From contig JAWKHI010000010.1 of the NCBI GenBank assembly GCA_041394885.1, forward strand, positions 62,001 through 126,000: DNA of 64,000 nucleotides, written 5' to 3'. Source of the stretch: DSOI01 sp041394885. Lineage in GTDB: Bacteria; Acidobacteriota; Terriglobia; Bryobacterales; Bryobacteraceae. The notes under the pieces are model-generated. The model was not told the origin of the DNA, searched no databases, and was given only the letters and a program-made list of their open reading frames with translations. A program made the translations under genes and the position numbers. Within the stretch, counting starts at the first letter, position 1, and the number at the start of each line of letters is the position of its first letter. Below, piece by piece: positions 1 through 9,525 of this stretch.

Positions 1-3000
1 ACGCCCTCGGGCGCGGCCGGATCCGTCAGGCCCAGCCCCGTGGCAATCAGGTCCACCAGGTCGCCCGCTTTGCCCGATCGGGATTCCCGGTCGGCGATCG
101 ATCCTGCCGGTGCAACCAGAATGGATTCGCCCGCGAACACGGCCACCGGCGTCGTCTGCTCGCTCACCACGTGGGTCAAAAGCGCCGGCGACACCTCCTG
201 CAGAAACGCCATCGCGGATCCGCGCCCATTGGGTCCGCTTACTTCCACCGGAACCGGCCCCGTGGCAAGATCGACGGGCACCAGGAAGTTGATCTGATTC
301 TTACTTACGAACAGCAGGTACGCGTCGCGATTGTTGAACCGCACCCGGACGCCGCCCAACTCAGTGGGAAGCTTGCCTTCGGCCATCGCCGCGTCGGCCG
401 TGATCGTTTCAGCCAAAAAGTTGTCGCCGAAGATAGACGCGATGCTGAAACCCGCCACAACCGCCTGCGCGCCGAATCCATTGAGGATCGAACGAATGGC
501 CGTCGCCGGAGGCAGCGGCAGCGGAAAGCGGATCCGCCGCACTCGCAGGTTCCCGGAATCGACGATCACCAGGTTGCCGGCCGGGTCGGCGGCGATCGTC
601 GCCGGTAGATTCCAGAACGAATTCGCCGGCGCAACCTCCTCTCCGAAAAACGAAGCGCCCGAACCGGCGAACGTCCGGATCACACCCTTGCCGTCGATCA
701 CCCGGATACGATGATTCTCGCGATCGGTCACATAGAGATTTCCGGCGCTGTCGAAGGCCACCCCGAACGGCGAATTGAACGCCGCCCCGGCGGCAGGCAA
801 GTTGTCTCCCTCCCACGCCGCGACCCCCGTGCCCGCGATCGTCTCGATGACGCCGCGTGTCGTGATGCGCCGGATGCGATGGTTCAGTTGATCGGCAAAG
901 TATAGGTTTCCGTCCCTGTCGAACGCCATCCCTCCCGGGCTGGTCAACCGCGCCGCCGTGGCTGGCCCGCCGTCGCCCCCGAATCCCGCCGCGCCGCTCC
1001 CGGCCACCGTGCTGATCACGCCGTCTTTCCCGATCCGCCGGATCCGGTTGGCCGCCGAGTCGGCGACATAAAGATTCCCCGCCGCATCGAAAGCTAACTG
1101 GGATGGTTCGCGGAAGGAGGCCTGCAGCGCGGGTCCTCCGTCACCGTCTGAGCCCGATTGCCCGTTGCCGGCGACGGTGCTGATCACGCCATCCACCGAA
1201 ATCCGCCTCACGCGGCGATTCCCCTTGTCCGCGATGTACAGATTGCCGTCCGTGTCGGCCGCCAGACCCAGCGGTTCGTTCAGGCGCGCGCGAGACGCCG
1301 GCCCGCCATCCCCCGTGAAGCCGTTGGCCGCGATGCCCGCGAACGGTTGTATGATTCCGTCCGGCCGCACCCGGCGGATCACATGGGTCTCCGGATCCGC
1401 GATGTACAGCGAGCCCCGGTTGTCAAGCGCTATCCCGCTGATTGCCGCGAATTCCGCCCTCGTCGCGAAGCCGTTATCGCCGCCCACCCCCTTCCGGCCC
1501 GATCCCGCCGCCGTGCTCACCAGCGGGGTCGGCGCCGACGCCGTCGCTGCTTCGCGCCTCGATTGGCGGATCGTCACCTCGCGCCCGGCAATCGTCACCG
1601 TGCCGGCGCGCGGTCCCCCCGGATTCGCGGTAACCGAAAGATAGACGATCCCGGGTCCGCGGCGCTCAGCCGCGCCCGTCAGGCTCGCCCACGCGAGCGC
1701 CCCGCTCGCCGTCCAGGCGCACTCGGGTCCGGTCAGCACCGTCACCGGCGCCACCACCGGGTCGCCGCCCAGATCGAGCAAACTCGGATCCAGCGTGTAA
1801 CTGCAAGCGCCCGGCACCGGCTGCCCGGTCCCTCCCGGTCCGCCCAGTTTGGCGAACTTCGCGAGAAATGTGTCGTAGGGCCCGCCCTTGTAATTCGGAC
1901 CGTACGAGTTCACCGTCGTCGTGAACCCCGGGCCGCGCGCCGTGCCCGAAATCACGATGTTTCCCTCGCCGTCCAGCCGCACGTTGCGAATGGCGTTTGC
2001 ATCCGGTCCTCCGAAAAATCCCGCCGTCAAACGGGTGGTTCCAGCGGCGTTCAGCGCAGCCAGGAACGGCCGCACACCTCGCGGCGGACCGGGGTCGAAG
2101 GCGTCCGCGGTCACCACGAAGTTGCTCGAATTACTCGACCCGGCCAAGTAGATATCGCCATTGGAGCCCACTGTAAGGTCGCCAAGAAAATCCACGCCCT
2201 GGCCCCCGAAATAGCTCGAGTAGTCCACCGTGCCGTTATCGGCACGAATCCGCGTGAGAAAGCCGTCCGTGTCACCCCCGGAAAATCGTCCCTGCAGCGC
2301 CGTCTCCGTCACCGGGAAATTCCGCGAAAAGGTGAACCCGGCCAGGTGCGGATTGCCCTGCGCGTCCAACGCCATCGAACTGAGGTAGTCGAACCCCGCG
2401 CCTCCGAGATAAGTCATGAACTCGAACTTGGAACCATCCGCGCTCAGCCGGAACAGGTACACGTCGGTCGATCCCCCGGCGTAGGTTCGTCCCGCCGTGC
2501 CGATCTCACCTGGCATCGCGGCCGAACTGGTCGACCCCGCCAGCCAAATCGCACCCTCGGCGTTCCGCGCGATGACGAACGAACTGATGAACCCGATCTG
2601 CGGAAGATCCGACGACGGCAGGCGGCTGATCTCTTCCTCTCCATTGCCGCCCACGTAAGTACTCCACTCGAGCACCTGTCCCAACTGGTCGAACTTCAGC
2701 GCGAACGAGTCCGATTGCCCGCCTCCGTAGGTTCGCTGCGCGGCGTTGGGCGTCGTGGGAAAATCGCTCGACGATGTGAATCCGGTGAGGTACACGTTGA
2801 AGGCGGGGTCCACCACCAGCGAAGTCGCGTTTTCGTCGCTGCCGCCTCCGAACAGCGTGGAGTACGCGAGCGTCCCATTGGGATTCAGCTTGGTGACGAA
2901 CGCATCGCTGAAGCCACGCCGCAGCCGTTCATAGGCGGTGGCGGGCAGCGGAAAGTTGAATGACGCGGTTTGGCCGGCCACGTAAACCGCGCCCCGCGAA

Positions 3001-3971
3001 TCCACCGCGATCGCGTTGATGATGTCGAGCAGGTCCCCGCCGAGATAGGTGGCGTAGACAAGCGCGGCCCCATCGGCCCGGATCTTCGCCACATATCCGT
3101 CGTACAGCCCCTGTAGATTGCGTGAAAAATTCGGCTCCTCGGCCCCGGCAGTCGGAAAGTTCCGCGAGTACGTCGTGCCGCCAATGTAGGAATTCCCCGC
3201 CCCGTCGATCGCCAGGTTCGCACCGATATCGGCGTCCGCGCCGCCCAGCAGCGTCGAGAACACGAGCACCGGATCGATCACCAGCGTTCGGGACCGGTCG
3301 TACTCACCGACCTCGAAATGCACAGTGCCGTCCTCGGCCAACGCATATCGGGACCGCACAGCCTTTCGTCTCCCGGCATCCAATTGATAGGAGACCGGCG
3401 CGCGCATCCGGAACGCCCCCGCCTCGGTGTCTGCCACCAGTTCCCCGTCCTCGCCCTGCGCGAGTCTGGCGCCGGCGATGCGCAGACGCACTTGGCGGGG
3501 ATCCGCGCCAGGCGCCAATACGAAGTCGTACTCGAGCCGGCCCTCACTGCCGTAAACAGCCACATCGACGCCCGGATAGACCTGGTCCAGGGTCACTCGC
3601 GAATAGTTGGGCACGTCGGGATGCCATTGCCGCGGATCCGAACCGAGATAGTAGTGCGACACCGAGTCGAGGCGCCCCTCGAACTGCGTATCGACAGCCC
3701 CGGCCGAGCCGGCCCAGTCCATCTCGAGCCTGGCGTGTTTGGCCTCGGCGCCACCACCGAACAGGTCGATCCGTGCTCCGAATCGGGTGAAGGCCACCGA
3801 CTGCCGCGGTCCCCGCACCTGCGCGAGAACGCCCGGCTCGGCTTGGCCCACGTTCGGCTCGAACCGGAGCGGAAGCGGCGCCATGCGATCAGGAGAGAAT
3901 GCGGTCCGCTGGGCTTGGGCGGCGAACGGAAACGTAGAGAACCACAGGATCAATGCCAACGATAGACGCAA
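1..3971 (-). CDS. Giant secreted SBBP/NHL-repeat protein with TIGR03437-like C-terminus (3' partial)
   Basis: The reading frame is open from about 3971 down to base 1 and continues beyond the window, giving more than 1,320 residues. It starts with a hydrophobic signal peptide (LSLALILWF) ending near AQAQR. Next comes an N-terminal domain typical of SBBP proteins (FEPNVGQ, DVAVYG, LEYDFVL; about residues 25-250). SBBP-type beta-propeller repeats follow (YSTLFGGG, YATYLGGD, LAGSSNSSNF; about 250-690). A BACON-like module (CSYTLDPS, ECAWTASG) covers about 720-800. NHL repeats with GDGGPA and DGNLYIAD units run to about residue 1130, and a TIGR03437-like domain (INFLVPVDLATG) reaches the edge. 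I chose TTG at 3971 because GGAGG lies 7 bases upstream; an in-frame ATG at 4022 would lengthen the leader. It is probably a secreted or surface protein, with ligand unknown. Confidence 0.85.
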   Translation of the reverse strand, partial: MRLSLALILWFSTFPFAAQAQRTAFSPDRMAPLPLRFEPNVGQAEPGVLAQVRGPRQSVAFTRFGARIDLFGGGAEAKHARLEMDWAGSAGAVDTQFEGRLDSVSHYYLGSDPRQWHPDVPNYSRVTLDQVYPGVDVAVYGSEGRLEYDFVLAPGADPRQVRLRIAGARLAQGEDGELVADTEAGAFRMRAPVSYQLDAGRRKAVRSRYALAEDGTVHFEVGEYDRSRTLVIDPVLVFSTLLGGADADIGANLAIDGAGNSYIGGTTYSRNFPTAGAEEPNFSRNLQGLYDGYVAKIRADGAALVYATYLGGDLLDIINAIAVDSRGAVYVAGQTASFNFPLPATAYERLRRGFSDAFVTKLNPNGTLAYSTLFGGGSDENATSLVVDPAFNVYLTGFTSSSDFPTTPNAAQRTYGGGQSDSFALKFDQLGQVLEWSTYVGGNGEEEISRLPSSDLPQIGFISSFVIARNAEGAIWLAGSTSSAAMPGEIGTAGRTYAGGSTDVYLFRLSADGSKFEFMTYLGGAGFDYLSSMALDAQGNPHLAGFTFSRNFPVTETALQGRFSGGDTDGFLTRIRADNGTVDYSSYFGGQGVDFLGDLTVGSNGDIYLAGSSNSSNFVVTADAFDPGPPRGVRPFLAALNAAGTTRLTAGFFGGPDANAIRNVRLDGEGNIVISGTARGPGFTTTVNSYGPNYKGGPYDTFLAKFAKLGGPGGTGQPVPGACSYTLDPSLLDLGGDPVVAPVTVLTGPECAWTASGALAWASLTGAAERRGPGIVYLSVTANPGGPRAGTVTIAGREVTIRQSRREAATASAPTPLVSTAAGSGRKGVGGDNGFATRAEFAAISGIALDNRGSLYIADPETHVIRRVRPDGIIQPFAGIAANGFTGDGGPASRARLNEPLGLAADTDGNLYIADKGNRRVRRISVDGVISTVAGNGQSGSDGDGGPALQASFREPSQLAFDAAGNLYVADSAANRIRRIGKDGVISTVAGSGAAGFGGDGGPATAARLTSPGGMAFDRDGNLYFADQLNHRIRRITTRGVIETIAGTGVAAWEGDNLPAAGAAFNSPFGVAFDSAGNLYVTDRENHRIRVIDGKGVIRTFAGSGASFFGEEVAPANSFWNLPATIAADPAGNLVIVDSGNLRVRRIRFPLPLPPATAIRSILNGFGAQAVVAGFSIASIFGDNFLAETITADAAMAEGKLPTELGGVRVRFNNRDAYLLFVSKNQINFLVPVDLATGPVPVEVSGPNGRGSAMAFLQEVSPALLTHVVSEQTTPVAVFAGESILVAPAGSIADRESRSGKAGDLVDLIATGLGLTDPAAPEG

Positions 3972-4106
3972 ACCGCATCCTCCCTCATTCTGCCCGATGA
4001 GCGGGTTAAACAACGATATCATGTCCGTACCGAATTGCACCTGTTTGGGGGGTCAATGGGGGTTAACCGCCTTAACCACCCCCATCCCCGTCTGCCGGAA
4101 TCTCGG

Positions 4107-5270
4107 TCAGTCCCGGTCGCCCACGATCGACAGCTTCCGCCGTCGCGCGGGCGGCGGCTCCAACTCGAACGAGAGTGCCTCGTCGGCTTCCGCACCCACC
4201 GTCACCGTGGACCCCGCCGGAACCATCCCCCGCGCCACGCGCGACGCCAGTGGTTGGATCAGGTGCCGGTGCAACGTACGCTTCAGTTCCCGCGCTCCGT
4301 ATTCCTGGCTCACGCCCCGCTCGAGCAGAAACCGCCGTGCCTCGGGACTTACCACCACATCGAAGCCGGCCGGCCCCAGCCGCATGTGCACCAGCCTCTG
4401 GAACTCCTCCAGGTTCATGTCCAGAATCGCTTCGAGCGATCCCGCATCCAATGGCCGATAGGTCACCACCGAATCGATGCGGTTGATGAACTCCGGCGCG
4501 AACTTCCGCTTCACCGCATGCTGACCGATCCGTTCCAACCGCGCCGCGATCGCCTCCGCCGGCTGGACCACTCCCAGCGCCTCGTAACCGAACCCCGGCT
4601 GAATGGTCCGCGCCATCTCCCGAGCACCCAAATTGCTGGTGAGGAAAATCAACGCCCGTTCGAAGTTCACCGTATTGTTGTCGCCCAACCGGAGTGTCGC
4701 CTTGTCCAGCACCCCCAACAGCAGCCTTGTCATCGAAGGCGCCGCCTTTTCGATCTCATCGAACAGCACAACCGCCAGGCTGGACCGTTCGCTGGTCACG
4801 CCATTCAACTTCGCCTGCGACAACAGCGGCTGTGTCTCCCGGTGGCCAAGGTATCCCGGCGGCGCGCCGATCAGCTTGGCCACCTCATGCTCCAACTGGA
4901 ATTCCCCACAATCCACCTTGAGCACGTTCTTCTCACTGCCATGCAGCACCGCCGCCAGCGATTCCACCGTTTTCGTCTTGCCGGTTCCGCTCGGCCCCAG
5001 TAGCAGAAAGACCCCTGCCGGGCGGCCTTCCGGAGCCAAGCAAGCCTGATACATCCTTACGTAGGGGACAATAGCCTCTACTGCGGCTGGTTGCCCCACA
5101 ATTCGGGCGGCAAGAGCCTCCTCAATATCGGGTAGCGCGTCTTCGGTCCGATCAAGTTCGGGGATCCTCCGTAGACGGCTCGAGTTAAGCACGGAACGCA
5201 AAATAGGTCGCCCTCCTTTCGAACACGACCATAGCGTTCGAGACCGAGGCAAAAGATAAACCGTGAGCAA
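4107..5270 (-). CDS. Clp-type AAA ATPase with one AAA module
   Basis: A 387-residue ATPase resembling only the second AAA domain of ClpA/ClpB. Walker A (GPSGTGKT) is at residues 92-99, Walker B (VVLFDE) at 167-172, sensor 1 (FLTSNLG) at 209-215 and the arginine-finger box (FAPEFINRID) at 257-266. A C-terminal ClpB small domain follows, with a YGARELKR motif. There is no Clp N-domain and no first AAA ring, so it is shorter than a normal Clp unfoldase, and no ClpP-binding loop is evident. The N-terminal 38 residues are low-complexity and unlike the rest. An overlapping frame upstream encodes a Cys-rich stretch (FCVPC), so the true N-terminus may be in another frame. It stands alone on the minus strand. 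A protein-remodelling role is inferred from family only; the substrate is unknown. Confidence 0.8.
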   Translation of the reverse strand: MLTVYLLPRSRTLWSCSKGGRPILRSVLNSSRLRRIPELDRTEDALPDIEEALAARIVGQPAAVEAIVPYVRMYQACLAPEGRPAGVFLLLGPSGTGKTKTVESLAAVLHGSEKNVLKVDCGEFQLEHEVAKLIGAPPGYLGHRETQPLLSQAKLNGVTSERSSLAVVLFDEIEKAAPSMTRLLLGVLDKATLRLGDNNTVNFERALIFLTSNLGAREMARTIQPGFGYEALGVVQPAEAIAARLERIGQHAVKRKFAPEFINRIDSVVTYRPLDAGSLEAILDMNLEEFQRLVHMRLGPAGFDVVVSPEARRFLLERGVSQEYGARELKRTLHRHLIQPLASRVARGMVPAGSTVTVGAEADEALSFELEPPPARRRKLSIVGDRD

Positions 5271-5416
5271 ACTCGATCATCGCTTCCCGTCGGAAGCACA
5301 GTCCTCAAACGATTGATAGAAAGACACTTATCGTGCCGAAAAACGGAAAACGGAAAATTCCGGAAGCACGCGTGACCGCTCCCCCTCCCCCACGCTTGGA
5401 TCCTCGCCCGCTAGGA

Positions 5417-6850
5417 TCAAGCCATGATGTCGTGGACCACGTTTCCATGCACATCGGTCAACCGGAAGTCCCGCCCCGCGTATCGATAGGTCAACCGCTT
5501 GTGATCCAGCCCTAGCAAATGCAGGATCGTCGCATGCAAATCGTGGAAATGGACTTTTTTCTCCACCGAATAATACCCGTAATCGTCGGTGGACCCGTAT
5601 TGCAGGCCCGCCTTCACTCCGCCGCCGGCGAGGAAGTAGGTGAACGCCTCCGGGTTGTGGTCCCGTCCGTCGGACCCTTGCGCCGTCGGCGTGCGGCCGA
5701 ACTCGCCGCCCCACACCACGAGCGTGTCCTCCAGCAGCCCGCGCGATTTCAGGTCCCGGATGAGACCCGCGATCGGACGATCCACCTCGGCCGCGTTCTG
5801 CGCATGGTCGCGGCGTAGACGGGCGTGTTGGTCCCACTTGTAGGTGTGGCTCACCTGCACGAACCGGACCCCGCGTTCCGACAGCCGCCGCGCCATCAGG
5901 CACTGCCGCCCGAAGTCTTCCGAGATCGGGTCGCCAATGCCGTAAAGGGCATGAGTGGCTGCCGACTCGCCGGAGATGTCCTGAAGCCCCGGAGCTTCGT
6001 TCTGCATCCGGAAAGCGAGTTCGAACGATTCGATCCGGCCTTCCAGATCGTGATCGGGTCCTGTGACGGCGAGTTGCTCCCGGTTCAGTTCCTGGATGAA
6101 GTCGATCTCCATGCGTTGGATGTCGCGAGGAGTCTCCTTGTTGGCGATGAATGGTATGCGCGCATCGCGCGCCGGAATCCCCACCGCCCCGATCGCCGTT
6201 CCGGCGTAAGGAGCCGGCAGAAAGGCGGACGCGAAATTATTGGCGCCGCCGTGGCTCTGTGTCGGACAGATGGTGACGAACCCGGGCATGCTCTGGTTCT
6301 CGCTGCCCAACCCGTAGGTGACCCACGATCCCATCGCCGGCCGCACGAACGTGTCGCTCCCGGTGTGTAGTTCGAGCAGCGCCCCACCGTGCCGGGAATT
6401 GGAGCCCCACATGGACTTGATGAAGCACAGATCGTCCACCACCCCGGAGATCGCCGGGAACAGATCACTCACCCACGCGCCGCTCTGCCCGTACTGGCGG
6501 AACTCCCACGGCGACTTCAGCAGGTTGAAAGTCTCGCTCGACACCACTTTCGGACGTTGGAACGGAAGCGGCTTGCCGTGATCGCGCTGCAGGAGCGGCT
6601 TGTAGTCGAACGTGTCCACCTGCGACGGGCCGCCATGCATGAACAGAAAGATCACCCGTTTGGCACGCGGGGCAAAGTGCGGGGCACGAGGCGCCAGCGG
6701 GTTGGACCCACTCTCGGCCTTCGTCGCTGCAATGGCTTCCTCGCCAAGCATCGCCGCCAGCGCCACGGCCGGGAAACCCGCGCTGGCGGTGCGGAACAAT
6801 TCACGTCGGCTCAGAGTCCGGTTCAGGCGTCGATTCCAGAGTGGGGTCAT
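5417..6850 (-). CDS. DUF1501 family protein, Tat-exported
   Basis: A 477-residue protein with an N-terminal twin-arginine signal (SRRELF at residues 14-19, then a hydrophobic stretch ending near the AIA cleavage-like site). The body carries family features of DUF1501, an alkaline-phosphatase/sulfatase-fold group: FLFMHGGPSQVDTFD near residue 68, GGALLELHTG, WGGEFGRTP and GRDHNPEAF. In many Planctomycetes and Acidobacteriota such genes sit next to a DUF1549/DUF1553 cytochrome-like gene, but none is seen here; the neighbours are the AAA ATPase and a histidine kinase. Its length is normal for the family. The biochemical activity of DUF1501 proteins is not established; periplasmic location follows from the signal. 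Confidence 0.88.
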   Translation of the reverse strand: MTPLWNRRLNRTLSRRELFRTASAGFPAVALAAMLGEEAIAATKAESGSNPLAPRAPHFAPRAKRVIFLFMHGGPSQVDTFDYKPLLQRDHGKPLPFQRPKVVSSETFNLLKSPWEFRQYGQSGAWVSDLFPAISGVVDDLCFIKSMWGSNSRHGGALLELHTGSDTFVRPAMGSWVTYGLGSENQSMPGFVTICPTQSHGGANNFASAFLPAPYAGTAIGAVGIPARDARIPFIANKETPRDIQRMEIDFIQELNREQLAVTGPDHDLEGRIESFELAFRMQNEAPGLQDISGESAATHALYGIGDPISEDFGRQCLMARRLSERGVRFVQVSHTYKWDQHARLRRDHAQNAAEVDRPIAGLIRDLKSRGLLEDTLVVWGGEFGRTPTAQGSDGRDHNPEAFTYFLAGGGVKAGLQYGSTDDYGYYSVEKKVHFHDLHATILHLLGLDHKRLTYRYAGRDFRLTDVHGNVVHDIMA

Positions 6851-6922
6851 TGCGCGGGCATCTCCATGCAGTCTGCCTCTTAGTTTATTGCAACTGGCCC
6901 CTGGCGGCTCGCCCCCCCTCCT

Positions 6923-9214
6923 CTACGTGTCGGAAATGGTCACCGCCGTCGTCTCGCCGCCTCCTTCGGCATGGGCCACCTGGGTCAGCACCTGCTGCAG
7001 TTCGACGTCGGTGAACGGCTTGGAAAGAAACGCGTCCAACCCCGCGGCGAGGCATCTCTGCTTTTCCGCCTCCGAGGCGTGCGCGGTGAGCGCAACGATG
7101 GCCACCCTCCGCTCTCCGGTCAGATCGGTGCGGCGCATCTTTTCCGCCATCGCGATGCCGTCGAGCACAGGCATTTGAATGTCGGTGAGCACAACGTCGA
7201 AGTCGTCCTTCAGCCAGCGCTCGAAACCGGTCTGTCCGTCGTCGGCGGTGCTCACGATATGGCCCATCTTCTGCAGCATCCGTTCCACCACCAGCCGGTG
7301 CGCAGGCTGATCCTCTACCAGCAGCACGCGCAGGGCGTCCCCTTTCGCACGTCCGGACTTGCTCCGCGTGCGGGACTTGCCGTCGGTCAACGGCTCGGTC
7401 TCCGGCTGCACATGGATGGTGAAGTAGAAGCGCGTGCCCCGCGCCAGTTCGCTGCTCACCCAGATGTGCCCTTGCATCAACTCAACCAACCGGCGGCTGA
7501 TCGACAGCCCGATACCCGTTCCCCCGCGGCGCCGCGTCATCGATCCATCCACTTGGCGGAACGCTTCGAAGATCGATTCGTGATCCTCCGGCGCGATACC
7601 GATCCCGGTGTCGGCCACGCAGAACTCGAGTTGCATGCCGTCGCGCCCTTGTCCGGTAGCGCGGACCGACACCCGCACCTCGCCCGTATCGGTGAACTTG
7701 ATCGCATTTCCAACCAGATTGGCGATCACTTGCCGCAGCCGCATCGCATCGCCCACCACGCGCGCCGGCACATCCGGAGCCGCTTCCGTATAGAGCCGCA
7801 GACCCTTTTGCTTCGCCTGCCACGCCAGCATCTTCACCACGTCCTCCACGCAGGAGCGCGGTGAAAAATGGCTGGCGTCAATCACAAGCCGGTTGTTCTC
7901 GATCTGATTGAAGTCGAGCAGTTCGTTCAACAGTCCGAGCAAGGACTGGCCGGATTGAAACGCCGTCTGCAAATAGTCGCGCTGCTCGTCCCGCAGGTCG
8001 CCGTCGAGCGCCAGTTGCGTCAGGCCCAGCACACCATGCAGCGGCGTGCGCAGTTCGTGGCTTACGTTGGTGAGGAACTCAGACTTGAGCCGTGACGATT
8101 CGAGCGCACGGTCGCGCGCACGCGCCAGTTCGATCTCGGCTTCCTGCCGCTGGCTGATCTCGTCGCGCAGCCGGCCGATCGCCTCCACCAGCGCCTGCGT
8201 CCGGATCCGCACTTCGCCCTCCACGCGATGACGCCGGTTGCCGTTGAGCCAGGTCAGCATCGCCGCCAGGATCGTCATGATCAGGCCTGACGCCAGCGTG
8301 GCGAACGAGGACCCGGGAACCACCGTGCTCACCGGGTGACACACCACCTGCCAGCGCCGGCCGAGCGCCTCCACCAACACGGCCCTCCGCCACGGCCCGG
8401 TCGAGTTCGACAGACTGTACAGTTCCGTCGTCGCATTGGCGTTCTTGCTGAGCCTGGAAAGATGCAGGTAGAGCCGCTCGGCTGGGCCGGCATCCCGGTC
8501 TTCGATCACCACGTGCATGCCGAACGGGTCCAGTTGGTCGAGCGCGTGCTCCACCGTCTCTTTCACCGAGATCACACCCGCCACAACGCCCGATTCCACC
8601 GGAACCGCGATGGCCACCCGCGCGTCGTTGGCGGCTGCGTCCGTCGTATCCGGGTCGAGCCTCGGGCTCATCGCCGGACGACCGGTTCGTTGGGCACGGC
8701 GCATCGCTTCCTGTAGAATCTCGCCCTCGGCGGCCCGCTCGAGCCATGCCGATACCTGGCTCCCTTCGTTGAGCACCATTGGCGACGGATCGCCCGGCGA
8801 GAGCCGAAGCACCGACAGTCCCGGCGCAACGCGGGCCACTCGCTCCGGCGGCACGTTGCCGATCGCTCGCAGCCGCTCGGCCAGCGATTCGAATTCCCGC
8901 AGCACCACCGCCACACGATCCCGCACCGCCGACTCATAAGCGCGGCGCCAACTCTCGTGGTCGCGGTCCACCGCGGCCCGCCATGCCAGAAAGCTGAAGA
9001 AGAGTCCGCCCGTCAGCACCAGGATCGCGCCCAACCGCGCGCGGGTCGACCCCGCCGGCCGCGTGGCGAGAGGGGGAGGAACTGCCGTCTCGTCCAGGTC
9101 CGCCGCGGGTCGCGCCGCCCGGCGCTCAGGCAGGCCGATCCGCCGGTCGGAGGACATATTTCGCCCGGTGCCTGGTTGCTGGCCGGAGGTCATGCTCCCC
9201 CGCTCCATCGACAT
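6923..9214 (-). CDS. Hybrid sensor histidine kinase/response regulator
   Basis: A 763-residue membrane-bound hybrid kinase. A transmembrane helix at about residues 61-78 and a second at about 305-325 enclose an extracytoplasmic sensor of about 220 residues that looks CHASE-like. A short coiled coil leads into HisKA with SHELRTPLHG (phospho-acceptor His386). The ATPase domain has NLVGNAIKF, DTGIGI and GGTGIGL boxes. A C-terminal receiver domain (RVLLVEDQPAHR) has acceptor Asp678 in VLTDIQMP and the conserved KPF lysine near the end. No output domain follows the receiver, so phosphate is probably passed to an Hpt protein or used for autoregulation. No partner regulator is adjacent and the signal is unknown. 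The Met at residue 8 is an alternative start. Confidence 0.9.
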   Translation of the reverse strand: MSMERGSMTSGQQPGTGRNMSSDRRIGLPERRAARPAADLDETAVPPPLATRPAGSTRARLGAILVLTGGLFFSFLAWRAAVDRDHESWRRAYESAVRDRVAVVLREFESLAERLRAIGNVPPERVARVAPGLSVLRLSPGDPSPMVLNEGSQVSAWLERAAEGEILQEAMRRAQRTGRPAMSPRLDPDTTDAAANDARVAIAVPVESGVVAGVISVKETVEHALDQLDPFGMHVVIEDRDAGPAERLYLHLSRLSKNANATTELYSLSNSTGPWRRAVLVEALGRRWQVVCHPVSTVVPGSSFATLASGLIMTILAAMLTWLNGNRRHRVEGEVRIRTQALVEAIGRLRDEISQRQEAEIELARARDRALESSRLKSEFLTNVSHELRTPLHGVLGLTQLALDGDLRDEQRDYLQTAFQSGQSLLGLLNELLDFNQIENNRLVIDASHFSPRSCVEDVVKMLAWQAKQKGLRLYTEAAPDVPARVVGDAMRLRQVIANLVGNAIKFTDTGEVRVSVRATGQGRDGMQLEFCVADTGIGIAPEDHESIFEAFRQVDGSMTRRRGGTGIGLSISRRLVELMQGHIWVSSELARGTRFYFTIHVQPETEPLTDGKSRTRSKSGRAKGDALRVLLVEDQPAHRLVVERMLQKMGHIVSTADDGQTGFERWLKDDFDVVLTDIQMPVLDGIAMAEKMRRTDLTGERRVAIVALTAHASEAEKQRCLAAGLDAFLSKPFTDVELQQVLTQVAHAEGGGETTAVTISDT

Positions 9215-9525
9215 CCTACGGGATTAGCTGCACGGGGCGAACGCCTTAGCGAGGCGAACGCCGTTTCCGCCGCCCGTCCATCCATCCGGACGGCGCCCGC
9301 GCGGTTCACCCCAAAATTGGGACGGCTCGCCCGAAATCAGGCCGAAAGATGAGACAGAACGAACCCCACTTCGTAACACTGTCTAACCAGGAGCGGTTCT
9401 CCGTACCCGCACCCTTTCCCCAACCATCCTTGGGGTGCGGAGGCCGCTCCTACCTGATCGAAAATTCTAACACTCGCTCGAGCGGCGCGGGCGGCCGGCA
9501 TTGCTAGACTGAAAAGGCTCCCGTA
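9215..9525. other. Intergenic region between kinase and tyrS with a long imperfect hairpin
   Basis: No convincing gene is present. The right half holds nested inverted repeats (9389-9451). It contains none of the T-box hallmarks (no AGGGTGG antiterminator box), so a tyrosine T-box is unlikely. A TAGACT sequence near 9505 could be a -10 element for tyrS, but no clear -35 is seen. Confidence 0.5.
9389..9451. repeat. Nested imperfect hairpin upstream of tyrS
   Basis: AGGAGCGG at 9389-9396 pairs with CCGCTCCT at 9444-9451, and CCGCACCC at 9407-9414 pairs with GGGTGCGG at 9433-9440. An apical CCCCAA/TTGGGG pairing (9418-9423 with 9430-9435) partly competes with the middle stem. The outer stem shares the AGGAGCG/CGCTCCT core with the hairpin at 22977-23028. 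It could be an intergenic palindromic repeat or a structured leader; neither is proven. Confidence 0.55.

Noticed and set aside
1158..2963. A 601-codon plus-strand open frame
   Set aside because: It is antisense to the SBBP/NHL gene, Arg/Pro/His-rich and motif-free, as expected for a shadow frame of high-GC coding DNA.
9215..9525. Tyrosine T-box riboswitch upstream of tyrS
   Set aside because: No AGGGTGG-type antiterminator sequence, no terminator with T-run and no TAC specifier loop that can be placed.
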